Positions 12,560 through 24,860 of a stretch of DNA of 64,000 nt are shown one piece after another (position 1 is the stretch's first letter; each line of letters starts with the position of its first letter). Source of the stretch: Tyto alba. Lineage: Eukaryota; Chordata; Aves; Strigiformes; Tytonidae. Below the pieces are notes generated by a model. It searched no databases, was not told where the DNA came from, and was given only the letters and a program-made list of their open reading frames with translations. The stretch covers positions 24,421,936 to 24,485,935 of the forward strand of contig NW_024881327.1 in assembly GCF_018691265.1 (NCBI RefSeq), given 5' to 3'. The translations under genes were made by a program, and so were the position numbers.

Positions 12560-13110
12560 CAGTGGGGTTTCCAGCCCCATCAATCTCATGAAAGGTTTCT
12601 TTCCCTGACTAAGTTTGTGTTTCTCCAGTAAAGGCTTCCAACTCTTATCAGTCCTGCCTATCTTCTTACCCAACCAATCCTATATTGGTCAAAAGGTGCT
12701 TAAAGGGCTGTATTAGTCTCCAGGAGGCCTTGTCAGCTGTTTATTTGGTAATCAGTGCTTGGAGTTGTTGCAGCTGCTGACTTCTTCCTCCTGCTAGTCT
12801 TTTGCTTTCCTGACTAGATTTGGCTCTAGTTCCTGATCAAATCCCCAATCCTAGCTCTTGTGCTGGCTTTTACTGCTGACTTCTGTGGCACTTGTCATGC
12901 TCCATGCTCTGCATCATGTCACACTTCATGCCATCTGTGTTACGTATGGAGCAGCGCGGTAAGTACCATTGGAGGGAAGGGAATTGTCTACCAGCAGGTG
13001 CCCTGTGGCTGGTGCCTTCTCATGATGAAAACTCTACGGAGGGCTGAATAAAACCTGTGTGCAGCAGTCTAGAGTGTCAGGCGTTCCAGTTGAGAAAAAA
13101 AACTTCTGCC
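12560..13110 (+). other. Possible old LTR-like segment with polyadenylation signal
   Basis: This segment is richer in G and C than its surroundings. Near its right end it carries AATAAA (about 13047-13052), followed at once by a GT-containing stretch (CCTGTGTGC). That arrangement resembles the R/U5 part of an LTR or a gene 3' end. I cannot find TG...CA termini or a target-site duplication and do not recognise a family. The 63-codon plus-strand frame at 12860-13051 is cysteine- and histidine-rich but shows no zinc-finger spacing. Confidence 0.25.
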
Positions 13111-15801
13111 CATTTTTCATCAAAAAGAGTTGAATTTCTATTGAAAGTCTAGTCATCATAAATCATTGCAATACATTGTTTAGTGTTTTCTGCATGGAAA
13201 AAACTAAGTCATTTTCAATTTTATTTTTTTTTTTCTATTATTGGGGACCATCATAAGTACTTTGCCCTCTCTCAGCATTTCACTAAGGTTCCAGTCCTAT
13301 GAACAAATATGTAAGCCTTTAACTGCTGGTAGACAGCAATCCAGTAAGTTTCATGAGACAACTCAGAGGGCTAACAGCTAAGTGAGTGGTATAAACATCA
13401 GTAAATTACTTTGTAGTGCCTACACTATGAGCTTTCCTAAATTCAGAGAACTAAAATAGTGTGCAGCAGTTAAGACCAGCTTTCTTTTTAATGAATTAGA
13501 TCCAGTTTTAAGAACTATTTTGAATTATCTTTTTAAAAAGTCAAGAAGACTAGATGAAACTAAACAAAATAATCTTCAGAATTATCACAAGCTTTAAAGG
13601 GAAAAACATTGTTTTTCTAGTGGTGTCAACCTGATGCCTCCCATTGTGCTTTAAAAATAGAAAACCAAGGGACAGTAAATTTTCAATTAGCAAATTAACA
13701 GCTTTTATAGTTGTTAAATTAAGTAAGACATTACATGTTTATAGTACCTTGGGAGCCATGTTTTTAATATCCTATGTGACTAGATGCAAAAGCTCTTCTT
13801 TGTCTTTTATGCTTGTTAAGAATCGTTATCAGAGAGGGGAAAAAAAATGGTCAGAAAATTTTGTCATGATTTTTGAGTATTTAACTGTATGTGACTTATC
13901 CATATCTGCCTTACCACTCTATATGAGAACAGTTGTTATTGTTTGTTTTCAATCAGTGATGAATAAACTACAAGAGTTTAAGAATTTGAGTATGATATGC
14001 AAGTCCCTAACATTCAGATATACTTTCATAATTTATCCTGACTTGTTTGGACATGTTATTTTTCTAGATTGAGGAAGACTTTATTAAGGAAGACTTTTTT
14101 TAATAACTTACTTTTATTGGTGTTTTTAAAGGACATCTGCAGTAGTCCATTTTTCTTATGTATATAAGAATAATTTGATAAACCTCTGTATTATTTCCTC
14201 ACTACAAGAAAAACTTGCCGCTCAGAGAAAATCAGGAAGGTGATAATCCAATCAAAATTATCACCAGATCTAGTGATATGAAGCAAAATCCAGAGCTAGT
14301 CAAATAAGGCAAAACCCAATAATAAGCTCACTGCATGCATGAATATTTATGCCAAAGGCAAAGATTTATGCTCAATTTCTTCCTAACCTCACATGCAGGG
14401 CTTTTTCTCCGATTCTCTTGTTCACATAGCTGATATTTCTTCTCCACAAAATGTATGTGCCCTTATTTGCAATATTACTGATTTCTACTTCAGTAATTAG
14501 ATATAAAAATTTACACTGTAGCACATAGTACATCACATGGAAATACATTTGGTACTTGGCATTTGTGACTTTGGTAAGAGGTTTATAATTTTATTTAGTC
14601 TGACTGTTTGTGAACTATTTCTCCTAAAATAAAGTTCAGAAATGCATGTGGTCTTGCTGTTATTCCCACTGTTATTTATGAAATCTCATGGCTTTAGATA
14701 TTTTAAATTGTGTTTTCAATAATTATGATGAGTAGATATCAAAAATATAGGGATTACATCTTAACAGGTGTCAGCTAATACCATGCTTGAGTGCTGCAAA
14801 TAGCCCAAGGAGTATATTCGTGTCTAATTGTCTACACTCCAGAGCACAACATCTGTCACTTGTAGCAGATGCATCATCTGACTGACGATATTCTCCAATG
14901 TGTCGACAGGCTTTTCTGGTGCAGCTGATTATATATGATTGTATTTGGCATAGCTGCATACTCTTAATAGACACTTTTATCATTGTTTACTGAACATTGG
15001 AATACTTTAGTCAGATGTTTATTATGCCAGCTATAACAGACTATCAGCCAAAAATTTTCATTAAGATGGGTGTTTACTGGACTATGTAAAATGAATCACT
15101 GACCTTAATGAACTAGTGTCCACATGTCAAAAATACACTACAGTGGGTAGAAACAGCAGCCTTGGCAAGAAGTCTTTACACAAATAATGGAGTCTCTTCT
15201 AATCTTTATGGTTAATTCCTCTAGTATTGGGCTGGCACATAATTAGGTGATTATTCTAGGAAACTGCACTGCTGCTACCTGTGTGGTTTTGTATATAAAA
15301 GTTTCATTCCTACAAAGTTTTTTGCAGCATGACCATGTTTGACAGGCACTCATCTTCCAGGTCTTTTGTATGGCATTATTCAGAGAGAGGGAGGGAGGGA
15401 AGAACTAAAAAGAAAATTAAAAAACCTTGTATTTTTAGTATCAAGTCTAACTTCATTATTTCTTTAAAAGTTTATCTTGTGCCCAAGGAAACAAAGACCC
15501 CATGAAGGTATACAAAACATTGACTGATTTAATTAATAAGGAGCACTAGAATCCAAAGTTTTCCAGAAAATAAGTCTGAGTGAGGCTTGGGAACCACAAA
15601 AAAAAAGAATTTCCAACAGCTTTGAGACTTGTAAGAATGAATATTCTTGTGAAGTTCATATCATTTTTTCATATGGCCTGGTCCATACATATTCTTGATT
15701 TTCCTGAAAAGTTAATCACCCATAGCTTCCTGGATGAATGATTAGAAAACATATAATGACTTACTTAACATTAGTCTGACTTCCTCCCCTTCCTCCCCCA
15801 T

Positions 15802-15837
<36 letters not shown>

Positions 15838-18800
15838 CCCCAAAGCAGTTACTCAGACTAGGTTTTCCTGATTTCTTTTTGTTTTCGTGCCAGAACTCCA
15901 TCTTCAAAAACAATTTAAAAGAGAGGGTCTATAATATTAACCCCTAGTAACCTAATAAGGGAGAGTTCCCTTCATAGAAGCTGCTGTAAACCAAAATTGT
16001 ATTAGTGGACTGGGAAGCTAGATGAATCACTCTCACACTTTCCAATACCTCTCTTACAGTTTTCAGCTGCCAGGAAGCAGCTTTCAGTGATTATTATTCT
16101 TCACCAGGTATAAACTGTAAGGGTTTAATTAGTTCTATTTACTTAATGAATGAAAGAAAAAAAAATAAAATAGAGCCAGGACAATTTTTTTGTCACTAAA
16201 ATACTGCAATGAAAGTTTTGAAAGGAAAAATCACTTTGAGTCCACAAGGTCAAAACATTCTAAATTAAGAAATAACTGAATGATCATATTTGACACCACA
16301 GTAATTGGGGGAAAAATTATTTTGGAAACCACAGCAGATAAGAGTAAGGTAATTGTTTACAGCTGCTTCTGATAAGTGTCCCAGGATAGATCTCATGCAA
16401 TGCAGAGTTTGGTTCCCTGATTCCCAGAGACAGATTAAGGCACTCCCTTCAAATAAATAAAAAATATGGAGACAGAGGTGTGACTTCTAATGCCAGCTAC
16501 TAAAGAGGTAACAAGGCTGTGGATTTTGGAAGTAAGCTACTGAAGACTGATAAAGTTCTTCCAAATGGAAAGAGTGATTAGTTATAGGTTCATGACCTGC
16601 ACTGTGTGAATTCTCAAATGATCTAAATTAATAAAGTTGAAGTCTTATTAAGTCACAGGTCTTTACATCTTATTATAGACGTCAGGGAGTTCTCTGTAGA
16701 ACAGATGTAACAGTAAGGCATCAAGATTATGTGGGCATCTGGAACACACAATAGTATGTTAGACCATGGTGATTTATTAGAATTATGGAAAGATACCTTC
16801 TACACAAATAAGTTTGATTAGTCAAAACAAGATGTCATAAAAAAGGACACCTTTTGCACTAGTTGAGGTAGTGGTATAATCTTAACATGTATTGTACTTC
16901 AGATTTCAGTAGTCTAGACTTGTGGAGGTATGAAAAACTTTCAAAATGCCGTAAAATGCATTTTTTTTTAACAAGGAATGTAAATTTCTAACAAGGTTAG
17001 GAGGAAGATCATGGTGGGATCATTGAGAAAGACCATATTCTTTATGAGTTTTGCTGAGTTTCTGAATGGAGGACGAGTTTAGACATAGAAGGTGAGTTTC
17101 ACATCCTGGAATTACTTTGGCTGGTAATTTAAGAGAAATACCACATTTTAGTGGAACAATGCAAATGAAAATTTTCACTGCAAAGATGAATTAAATTATA
17201 TTGACTCTTTAAAATTTTCCCGTATTATAATAAGTATCAAAATACTGAATTAATAACGGGGGAAAAGGAGTGCTAAACACACATGCTTACATTACAGTGC
17301 ATAGATAATGTATCAGCACATGGAATATATATATGTGTGTGTGTGTATGTCTATATTGCAAAGAGGCAAAAAGATGAATTGTCAGTTCCTTGCTTTAAAC
17401 CTGTTCTTACCACTGTAACTTGGGTGAAATTTTGTACATTGTTCTTTATGCTTAATTTAAACTTAAGTGCACAGAAAGTCTTCAACTGGGACTGCATTGT
17501 TCTCAGTCATTCAGTTTGCTTTGCTCTCATTGTGTTTTATCTTAACAATGACAAGTATGTGAAATATTCAGATTCTACATACTAATTATTATGTGATAGA
17601 AAATCTCAAAACTTCAGTTTTATCTTAACAGAATTGAATAAAGAGAGTTATTGGCTGTGTACAGAGTTGGTTGCAACTTGACATTCTCAGCTGCAATGGG
17701 AATTCAAGACATATCAATCAAATTAAGCTGTCACTCAGGGGGCTAGGCAAAAGAGTGTCTGATATCTGACATGACTGGGTACCTTCAATTCCCATATCTA
17801 GGAACTGTATACTCACAAATCTCTGTTACCTTGTAATAGCCTTAATGTCATGTTGTGGCAGAAATGTGGTAGAAATTCTATTGTGCTAAGCTTTTAATAT
17901 TATGGAGAGAGAAAAACAAAATATGCTCATTTCTGTGTTCTGTACATCAGGCAATGTCTCTTCTTGTAAAAATCCCTACCCTTCACTTCTGAAATGGCTT
18001 ACATGTAGGCCCGAACTGATAACTCTGAACAGGATCACCTGTTTAATAGAATAGTTGTTTGTTAATGTCAGACTCAACTCTGTCAAAATATGCTGGATAC
18101 AATGCCAGTCATGGTCAAAATCTGTCTGCCTTATACAATATCATTTGCACAGGCAGGAAAGCATCACAATGGTGATTCTAAAATTGTAGAGACACATAGT
18201 GGATAGCACAGAGTCTGAGCAGTATTTGATCTTGGGCTTTATGACTATGTATTTGCATTTTCTCCACAGTCAATACTGTGTAAATACTCTGTGCAAATAA
18301 GAATTAGCTCTACATCCAAATGTGTGGGTTTTAAGCTCTGCATCAATATGCACATTTTGATGATATAAATCTATCATGGGCATTGCTTGATGATGAGTAG
18401 CACTGAAACTCTCTATATATTTCTTTTTTTCATGGGCCACTGTTTTTTTCCTTACTGTTTACATTATCCTCTGTAATGGCTTTGATTATAACCTCTGTAC
18501 TACTGACTCCACAAATTCCAGCTTTGCCTCAGGCCATTCCCTTCTTTATAGAGATAAAACATTTACCTATCCACCTCTTTGTTAATGTATAGTCGGTAAT
18601 TCAAATTTAGGCAAATAGATCTTCTTATTTTGAGTGTTCACCTTAATATTTTGCTTTTCCTGTTATTATTTAACATTATCATTCTTCAGCCTACCTGTGA
18701 AGACATTCAAGACTTGTACATTACATCAAAAAAACCCACAGCTGTCATTTTTTTCTTCCAGTTTTTCCATTCCTGCTACATCTTCTATGTCTCAAAAGGA

Positions 18801-19889
18801 AAAAATAAATCTCTCCTTCTCTTAATTTATATTTCCTCAAATCTATCTAAAATGTTCTATTTTCCTATGATTGTCTTCCTCAAGAACCTTTCTGACTGTT
18901 TCATTAACACTACCTAATTTCTCTGAATGCTTTTTTAGAGCTCTTCACCTTTTAAGGTCTTAATCCACTTTGTTTTCAGTGTCCCTTTTTCCACTGCATC
19001 CCTTTCCCTTCTGTGCTCTACAGAGACTAATATAAATCTCTTTTGGTAACCCTCCACTGGTCTCTTCTTTCTCCTTCTCATTGCCAATAATATCAAGGGT
19101 TTTTTTCTCCATTTCAGATCTTACAATGCCCCTGCTATTGTGATATTTGAACATTCCCAAAGATGATAATTACAGTCATCAGAGATTAGTAACGAACTTC
19201 TGTTCTTACTTTTCCCAAGGAAATTTCAGATGCAATTCTGAAATGCCGTGTAAGGACTATATGCTGCTAAACTTCACTTTCTCAAATTTCTCTTCAGTAC
19301 TCACTTTTTTTAATGCAAAACTCTATTTTCCTAAATCTGAAAATAAATTTTCAAGGAAAATGTTAAATGCTTAATAAGGACATTAAAAAAGAGAATATAA
19401 ATATGTCTATATCTTTTTCTTTTGGCAATTGCCATTCTTCATGCAATGTCTTGATATTTCAGAGCCTTTTAGGAAGTATTTAGGACTTTTATGTTCTCTG
19501 ATACTTAGTGCCAAATGCTTATTACCAAATGCTATATAGAGATAATGTGACCTTTAGATTTTTCAGCTGACAAAGATAAGTTTAATATTTGTCACTTACA
19601 TATGCAGAAGAAATAGCCATTGTCTATGGAAGGGTGCCAGACTAGGTTTTGCCCAAGTTGATTCCTGTTCCAATAGACTATATCTTTTTGGGGAAAAAGC
19701 TACCCTGATTTCAAATCTCTATTGCCATTACATTCCCTAGCAAATTTTATCAGTACTTAATGAATGTTTCTGGTTAATGTACCTTATTTTTAGTCTGAAT
19801 TTTAGTTGTACAAATTTTATTTAAATCTTACTGCTAGTAAAAAAGCATTCTTCTCATTTTCAAGATACATTTTAATTTTCAAGATATAT
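13111..19889. other. AT-rich non-coding stretch, no gene recognised
   Basis: No exon or RNA gene is supported. The 142-codon plus-strand frame at 13644-14072 has no domain features and fits chance in DNA this poor in stop-free GC. A T run occupies 15807-15837, preceded by C/T-rich sequence. A pyrimidine-rich zone covers roughly 18440-19140. A short (GT)n follows (AT)n near 17325-17347. Confidence 0.55.
15807..15837 (+). repeat. Poly(T) homopolymer, 31 bp, in a C/T-rich context
   Basis: A run of 31 T is preceded by CCTCCCCTTCCTCCCCC-like pyrimidine sequence broken by a single A. If read on the minus strand it would be a poly(A) tail, but no retroposed body is recognisable on its low-coordinate side. 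Confidence 0.85.
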
Positions 19890-20420
19890 GTTGTCACACT
19901 GCGGTTAGTCATTGTTCCACCTTCTCTTTTTGTCGAAGCAACCCAAATTCATTGAGACTTTTCTATTTTCCCCACCAGTCATGTATTCATTCCTACCTTT
20001 CTTCTTTAAAGATTCTTCTATTGTACTCTTAAATTTGGAAAGTTGATGTTCTGTCACCAAATAAGAAGGTGATGTAAGACTTCATTTTTTTACTCAGGAT
20101 GGATGAGATCTTTCTAGAAGGTCTAGGATGGCTTTAGGTCTGACCTTGGGAGATGTATACGTGTATTCTTGACAAAAGAGCACACCAGTGTTTTGGCTGT
20201 GTTTGACACTTTTCTGTTTTTTACAGCTAAGAATATTCACTGTTCAGCATTATAAATCTTAATCTCCATATCCTGTCCAGATTCACTACTCTGGTCCCCC
20301 TTTTTGGTCTTAAAGGTATTACTTTGCATTTGCTGTATAAAACACATATAGAGTTTGCCTGGCTCCTAGTTACTAAATGATTCGGATTGCAGTGTAATTG
20401 GCACCTGAGGTCTGAGAGAA
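19890..20420 (-). mobile_element. Ancient CR1 LINE fragment, minus strand, edges uncertain
   Basis: The right part is the clearest. The plus strand reads 'ATTACTTTGCATTTGCTGTA', then 'GAGTTTGCCTGGCTCCTAGT', then 'GATTCGGATTGC' and 'GGCACCTGAGGTCT'. This follows the remembered antisense sequence of old sauropsid CR1 just inside the reverse-transcriptase end. The left part (from about 19890, with 'GAAGCAACCCAAATTCATTG') is weaker but in the right order. The element is heavily diverged and has no open frame. Confidence 0.55.
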
Positions 20421-23400
20421 AGCTTCAGATGGCAGAACTGTGCCATCATATATTCAGAGATTATATTTGTTGTTGTTCTGCTCTTAAACATGTCCCCATA
20501 AGGGAGAAGTTTAGAATCACTTGCACAGAATAGCTGTTGCAGACAAATTATTCCATCTCAGTCCTTTGTTGATCTTCTTATTTTGTACTGCAAATATCTT
20601 TGCTTTATTTATTTTACAGTAGAAGGAAAGATTTAAAACTGTATTATGGCAAAGAAAAAAATCATCTATACCCTATGAAAATACTGATCTTATTGTCTCT
20701 TTTCTTGTAGGTTTATTGCCTCTGCACACCACACTTCACATTCATGCTTGATTGCTCATACAACTTTCTTTTGAGATAGGAACGAGAATTCTTTCAAGCC
20801 TGTTTTGTAGAGTTATGATTGTTCTGGTTTCTGGTTTACACTCATTCTTGGCATGTATAATGAAGAGGCTGAGCCACATTTCTCTCAGCCAACGGTTCTG
20901 ACTTTGTCCTTAAATAGTTCTTAATTTTTTTTTTTTTTTGCATCCCATCTGTTTCACAGACATCTTAGCTGAGGTATCTCAATGTATTCACACTGTAAAC
21001 ATCCCAGAGTATTTGCCACTATGCAGTATTTATAACTCAATTCAGAGTGACTCAGATCTGTCACAGCAGGATAAACCTTTTCTCTGAGGGCAATGCCCTC
21101 ACCAGCGTGGTATCCTTTTGAGGCAAGCAGGTCAGGCTACAGGCCTGTGAAGAACCATCATTAAGTTAGGTTTTACTCTTACTCCATTTCTTCTGCTAGC
21201 CTCCAGTCTTCATACTCAGTCTTCATATATGGATTACTATATTTATAAAAATTAATCTCCAGTCTGAATGTATGCTTTCAAAGACAAGATATTATCTTTT
21301 AATTTATCTTTAAAGCCTCATGCCTGCCTCTAATATTCTATAAATAATAAAGGGGTGTAAAACTTATCTGAAATTATTATTTCACAGCATAATGTTTTCC
21401 TCTGCTTGAAATATGTCATGCTGCAAGGGCAAATATAGAGGAAATTAAAGGCTTTTCTATGACAGCAGACAAATTTCATTTTATGAAAGCTTTTTAGATA
21501 ACTGCCAATCCCCTCTAACATGGAGGGGAAAACCAGCAAAATGTCTCAAAAAATATCAGGACAATTCACTGGGGCATTCAAAAAGTCCATTTTCAGTGAA
21601 CTGGGACACTTGGAAGAAAATAACCAGTCTCTTACACCATGTTTGCCTTTCAGAGCTTGGTGACAATGAGAGAGAGAACAGACTGGTGGACAGAGCAATT
21701 GATAGAACTTCTTGTTAAGTATCAGCAAAGGTGGAAAACCTCTGCCTCTAGCAACCTTTGTGAAGAGTGCATACACTGAATAAACTTTAGAAGGAAACCA
21801 AAGTAAATGGGAGAGTTCAGAGAAGGACTTTTGACGAGGAAAGATTGACTGAAATATGAAGAGGGCTGTGTTCAGTTCTTCTGGGAGTGATGAAGTCCAA
21901 AATCACTGACAGAATGTGTTAAGTTGGTCACTTGAACAGTTTGGATTTTTTTTTTTTTTTTTTTTAAGGGAAGGCACAGTAATGGAATACAACCTTTGGC
22001 ATTTGATGCAGGCATTTTTCTAGACATCAGACCTTGAGATTCTTGGCATTCTACACACAAAACAAAAATCCACAGCAAGCAGTGTTTATGGATATTTTTA
22101 TTCTACACTTCTGCATTTTAGCTTTTTGAACAACATAGTCTGTTGAAGTTCCTGTGTGCATGTGATAATATCTCTGCCTTCAATACCAATCCCACATGCA
22201 ACCATCCCTGCAGCACTTTGTGAATACTTTAGTCAAGTTTCTGTATGTGGGGGCTCAGGGATCACTAGAATTGGAAATCAATCCAATTTAAAATTCTGTT
22301 TTCACCTGTACAAGCAAGGCTCAAACAATGTAAAGATAGACCTCAAGCTGTGGTATTATTCAGGCAGAAAGTTCTAGTTTTCCTTGAAATAGCCTCCTAT
22401 GTGTGGAGAATGGAGAAGTCTCTGAATATGTGCATCACATTCTTGCAAAGATTAGGAAAGATCTGAGGTTGGCAAGACTAGCACTTGTGTGAAACAGAAA
22501 GAACAGTTTGCAGCAGGCTTGCCAGAAGAGGAAATAGACCAAACGCTAACCCCAAGTTTCTCACTAGGTTTAACTCTAAGCCATGGTGAATTAGTTTCCC
22601 ATCACCATCTGGAGAGCAACAGAGGACATTTTTTAAAAAAAAAACCCTGATCATCACTGAGAATAAAGATCTTGGTATTAATGAACCATGAATAAGCCAA
22701 GGCTGGACAGACCTAGACACTCAGTGTATCCGTGGAAAAGGGAATGCTGCAATTAAATGGATGGCATAAAAGGGGGAAGGGCTTTTAATATACTTCCTTT
22801 AAACCATCTTCTGTCACATGCACCAAAAGAGTAAAATTTGTGGGCTCTACTATCACAGAGCAGGGGCGAAAAAGACAGACACTGGTGATATGTTTATTCA
22901 TTTATAGAAGCTTATTTAAGAGTTATAAAGAAAAATGTTAGACATATGCAGAAACCCAAAAGTAATTGATGTCAAAACTTGCATGTATGTTTTCAGGTCT
23001 TAGAATAAATGACTAAGCATTTTGTTGAAAGTCTTAAAAACTGAATAGTGATCAAGGTGTGTTTTGGCTACCTGAAATAATAGACCAAGAATTTACGGAT
23101 TGAAGCACCACAGAAAGAATCATTCTTCTGCCTGGAAATGCTCAGTTCAATTCTAAATAGGATGTACCATGGGCTCATATATTTTCATCAAAAAATTTCT
23201 TTACTATTCTTAATTATGCTTGACAATCTGTACTAAAAGACAAGTTTATCCATCACATGGCAAAATAGCAGTGCAGATCCCCAGAGCAGGAGCACCTCTT
23301 CACAGAAGTTATTAATTGGAGATGGTTTGCTGCATAACTGTGACTTAAAATTTTCATTAGTGGTGTGCTGCCTGCACTAGTTTTATGCAGGATAGTCAAA

Positions 23401-23907
23401 AACACCCCATCCATCTTATCCAGGCAACAGCATATCCCTTTCAGCAGAGTTTTCATTGTGCAATCCATTGCATGTAGTAGCATCCACAAAGATAGTTCCC
23501 CTGCTGAGATCATGAGTATTTGCTACACTCTGTTCAACCAACTAATTCTCTGCCGTTGGACCAGCTTACATTGCAGGGAGTACGTGCTGAGGAGATGAAG
23601 AGAGTTTGTCATGCAACTCCAGGAAAATGCTGTTTTTTAAAGTTCTGAAGTGATGGTCATGTGTCACAGATTGACATCAGAGATCTGTGCACATAAGAAA
23701 GCATTAAGCTTATGGTTCACTGTGATGAGTTCCTCTGAAATCATTTATGGGACTGTTGATCTTTAGACATGGTCATCCTGCTCCCCAGCTATTTGCCTTG
23801 CTGTTAGAGTGGGTTTTCAAACTGTGAAGTATTTTGTCTGAGCATGCTGAGGAACACTGAAGACATTTTTCTCCAGAGTTTAGGATTTCAAAAGTTAACT
23901 CAGGATG

Positions 23908-23945
<38 letters not shown>

Positions 23946-24019
23946 AGAGGAAAGGAATATGATGTTCCATTTCTGCTGTCAAAGAAGAGATGTCACATGT
24001 ATGGACACCACTCTGTGCT
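20421..24019. other. AT-rich non-coding stretch, no gene recognised
   Basis: Open frames here are all under 90 codons and none resembles a known domain. Overlapping frames on both strands at 23253-23598 were inspected for transposase motifs and none was found. Simple runs are T at 21946-21965 and A at 23908-23942. Confidence 0.55.
23908..23942 (+). repeat. Poly(A) homopolymer, 35 bp
   Basis: An uninterrupted run of 35 A follows 'CTCAGGATG'. There is no AATAAA within the preceding 30 bases and no clear target-site duplication. It lies just before a change to GC-richer sequence at about 24020. Confidence 0.85.
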
Positions 24020-24860
24020 GACTGGTTCAGGTGGACCACAGGGTCTTCACTGAGGCTGAGGTCATGGTACCTCACATTGCACAGAAATTGTCAGGAGCAC
24101 TGTTTAGGCACAGGCAGATGGATGTGGATGCAGAATGCTTGGCAACGCTCTTTCAGGGCAGTTTGTTGACAAGGTATTTCATGGTAGAGCTTTGTGGTTT
24201 ATGTAAGGTTTTAGTTTTGTGCCTTCCAAACAGCTTCATACTCATTGCCTTGGCCTATCCATACTTTGTGGATGTTTTTAGCTGTGTAGAATTCCAAAAA
24301 ATATTTGTAGGTCAGGGGCCTCCTTTTTTACACTGCCAAGCAATTTGCAAATAGATCAGTTTTCTTCTGTTGACTACTGAGGTCAGCAGGGAGGGACTTC
24401 CTATGTATGTCCCAAAGCACATGCTGGTGGTATCATCAGCCTGAATAAGTACATCTGGGCTGCCTGGCTCCTTAGCTGGGAAGATGGTTGAATAATCAGC
24501 TCTTTGGACCACTGAAATAACCCTGTGGAGCCCACCTGAAGGGCTGCAGATCAGGCTGCTTTCTTCTCAGCTCTCGCTGGTGTTGCCCATTGCAAATTCC
24601 CCACTGCCTCAGGCAGCTAGTTCCTTCTCTCGGTAGTGTGAAGAAGGTTGGGGTGGTTTCCCATCTGCTGGGCTCCTGGATCTGCCTGCCAGGGCGTCAA
24701 TGATGCATGGCCTTTCCTGCCTCCTTTGGTGACAACTTCCCTGGGGCTGCCCAGGAAGCCAGGCAGCCCAGCTGGTGGCCACCCAGCTGGTGGGATTGAT
24801 GCCAAAACTGCTGGTTGCCAAGGTCCTGGCTGAAGAACTTGAGTTTAAATAACATAAGTG
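24020..24860. other. GC-richer block of unknown origin with a 15-bp inverted repeat
   Basis: Base composition rises clearly above the background, most strongly at 24600-24830. CTGGGCTGCCTGGCT at 24455-24469 recurs as its exact reverse complement at 24757-24771. CAGCTGGTGG occurs twice in close succession near 24770-24793. Frames are open on both strands (for example plus 24031-24354, 107 codons), as expected in GC-rich DNA, and none is recognisable. It could be a decayed transposon, a retrocopy or a conserved regulatory block. Confidence 0.35.

Noticed and set aside
13644..14072. 142-codon plus-strand open frame
   Set aside because: It has no recognisable family, AT-driven residue usage and no splice or promoter context. 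It is consistent with chance.
14771..14983. 70-codon minus-strand frame with several cysteines
   Set aside because: Cysteine spacing fits no known zinc-binding pattern. There is no signal peptide and no splice context. It may be unique non-coding DNA.
23253..23598. Overlapping frames on both strands checked as a possible transposase or retrocopy remnant
   Set aside because: No DDE or other transposase motif, zinc finger or known domain could be read in either strand. Stops break both frames on either side.
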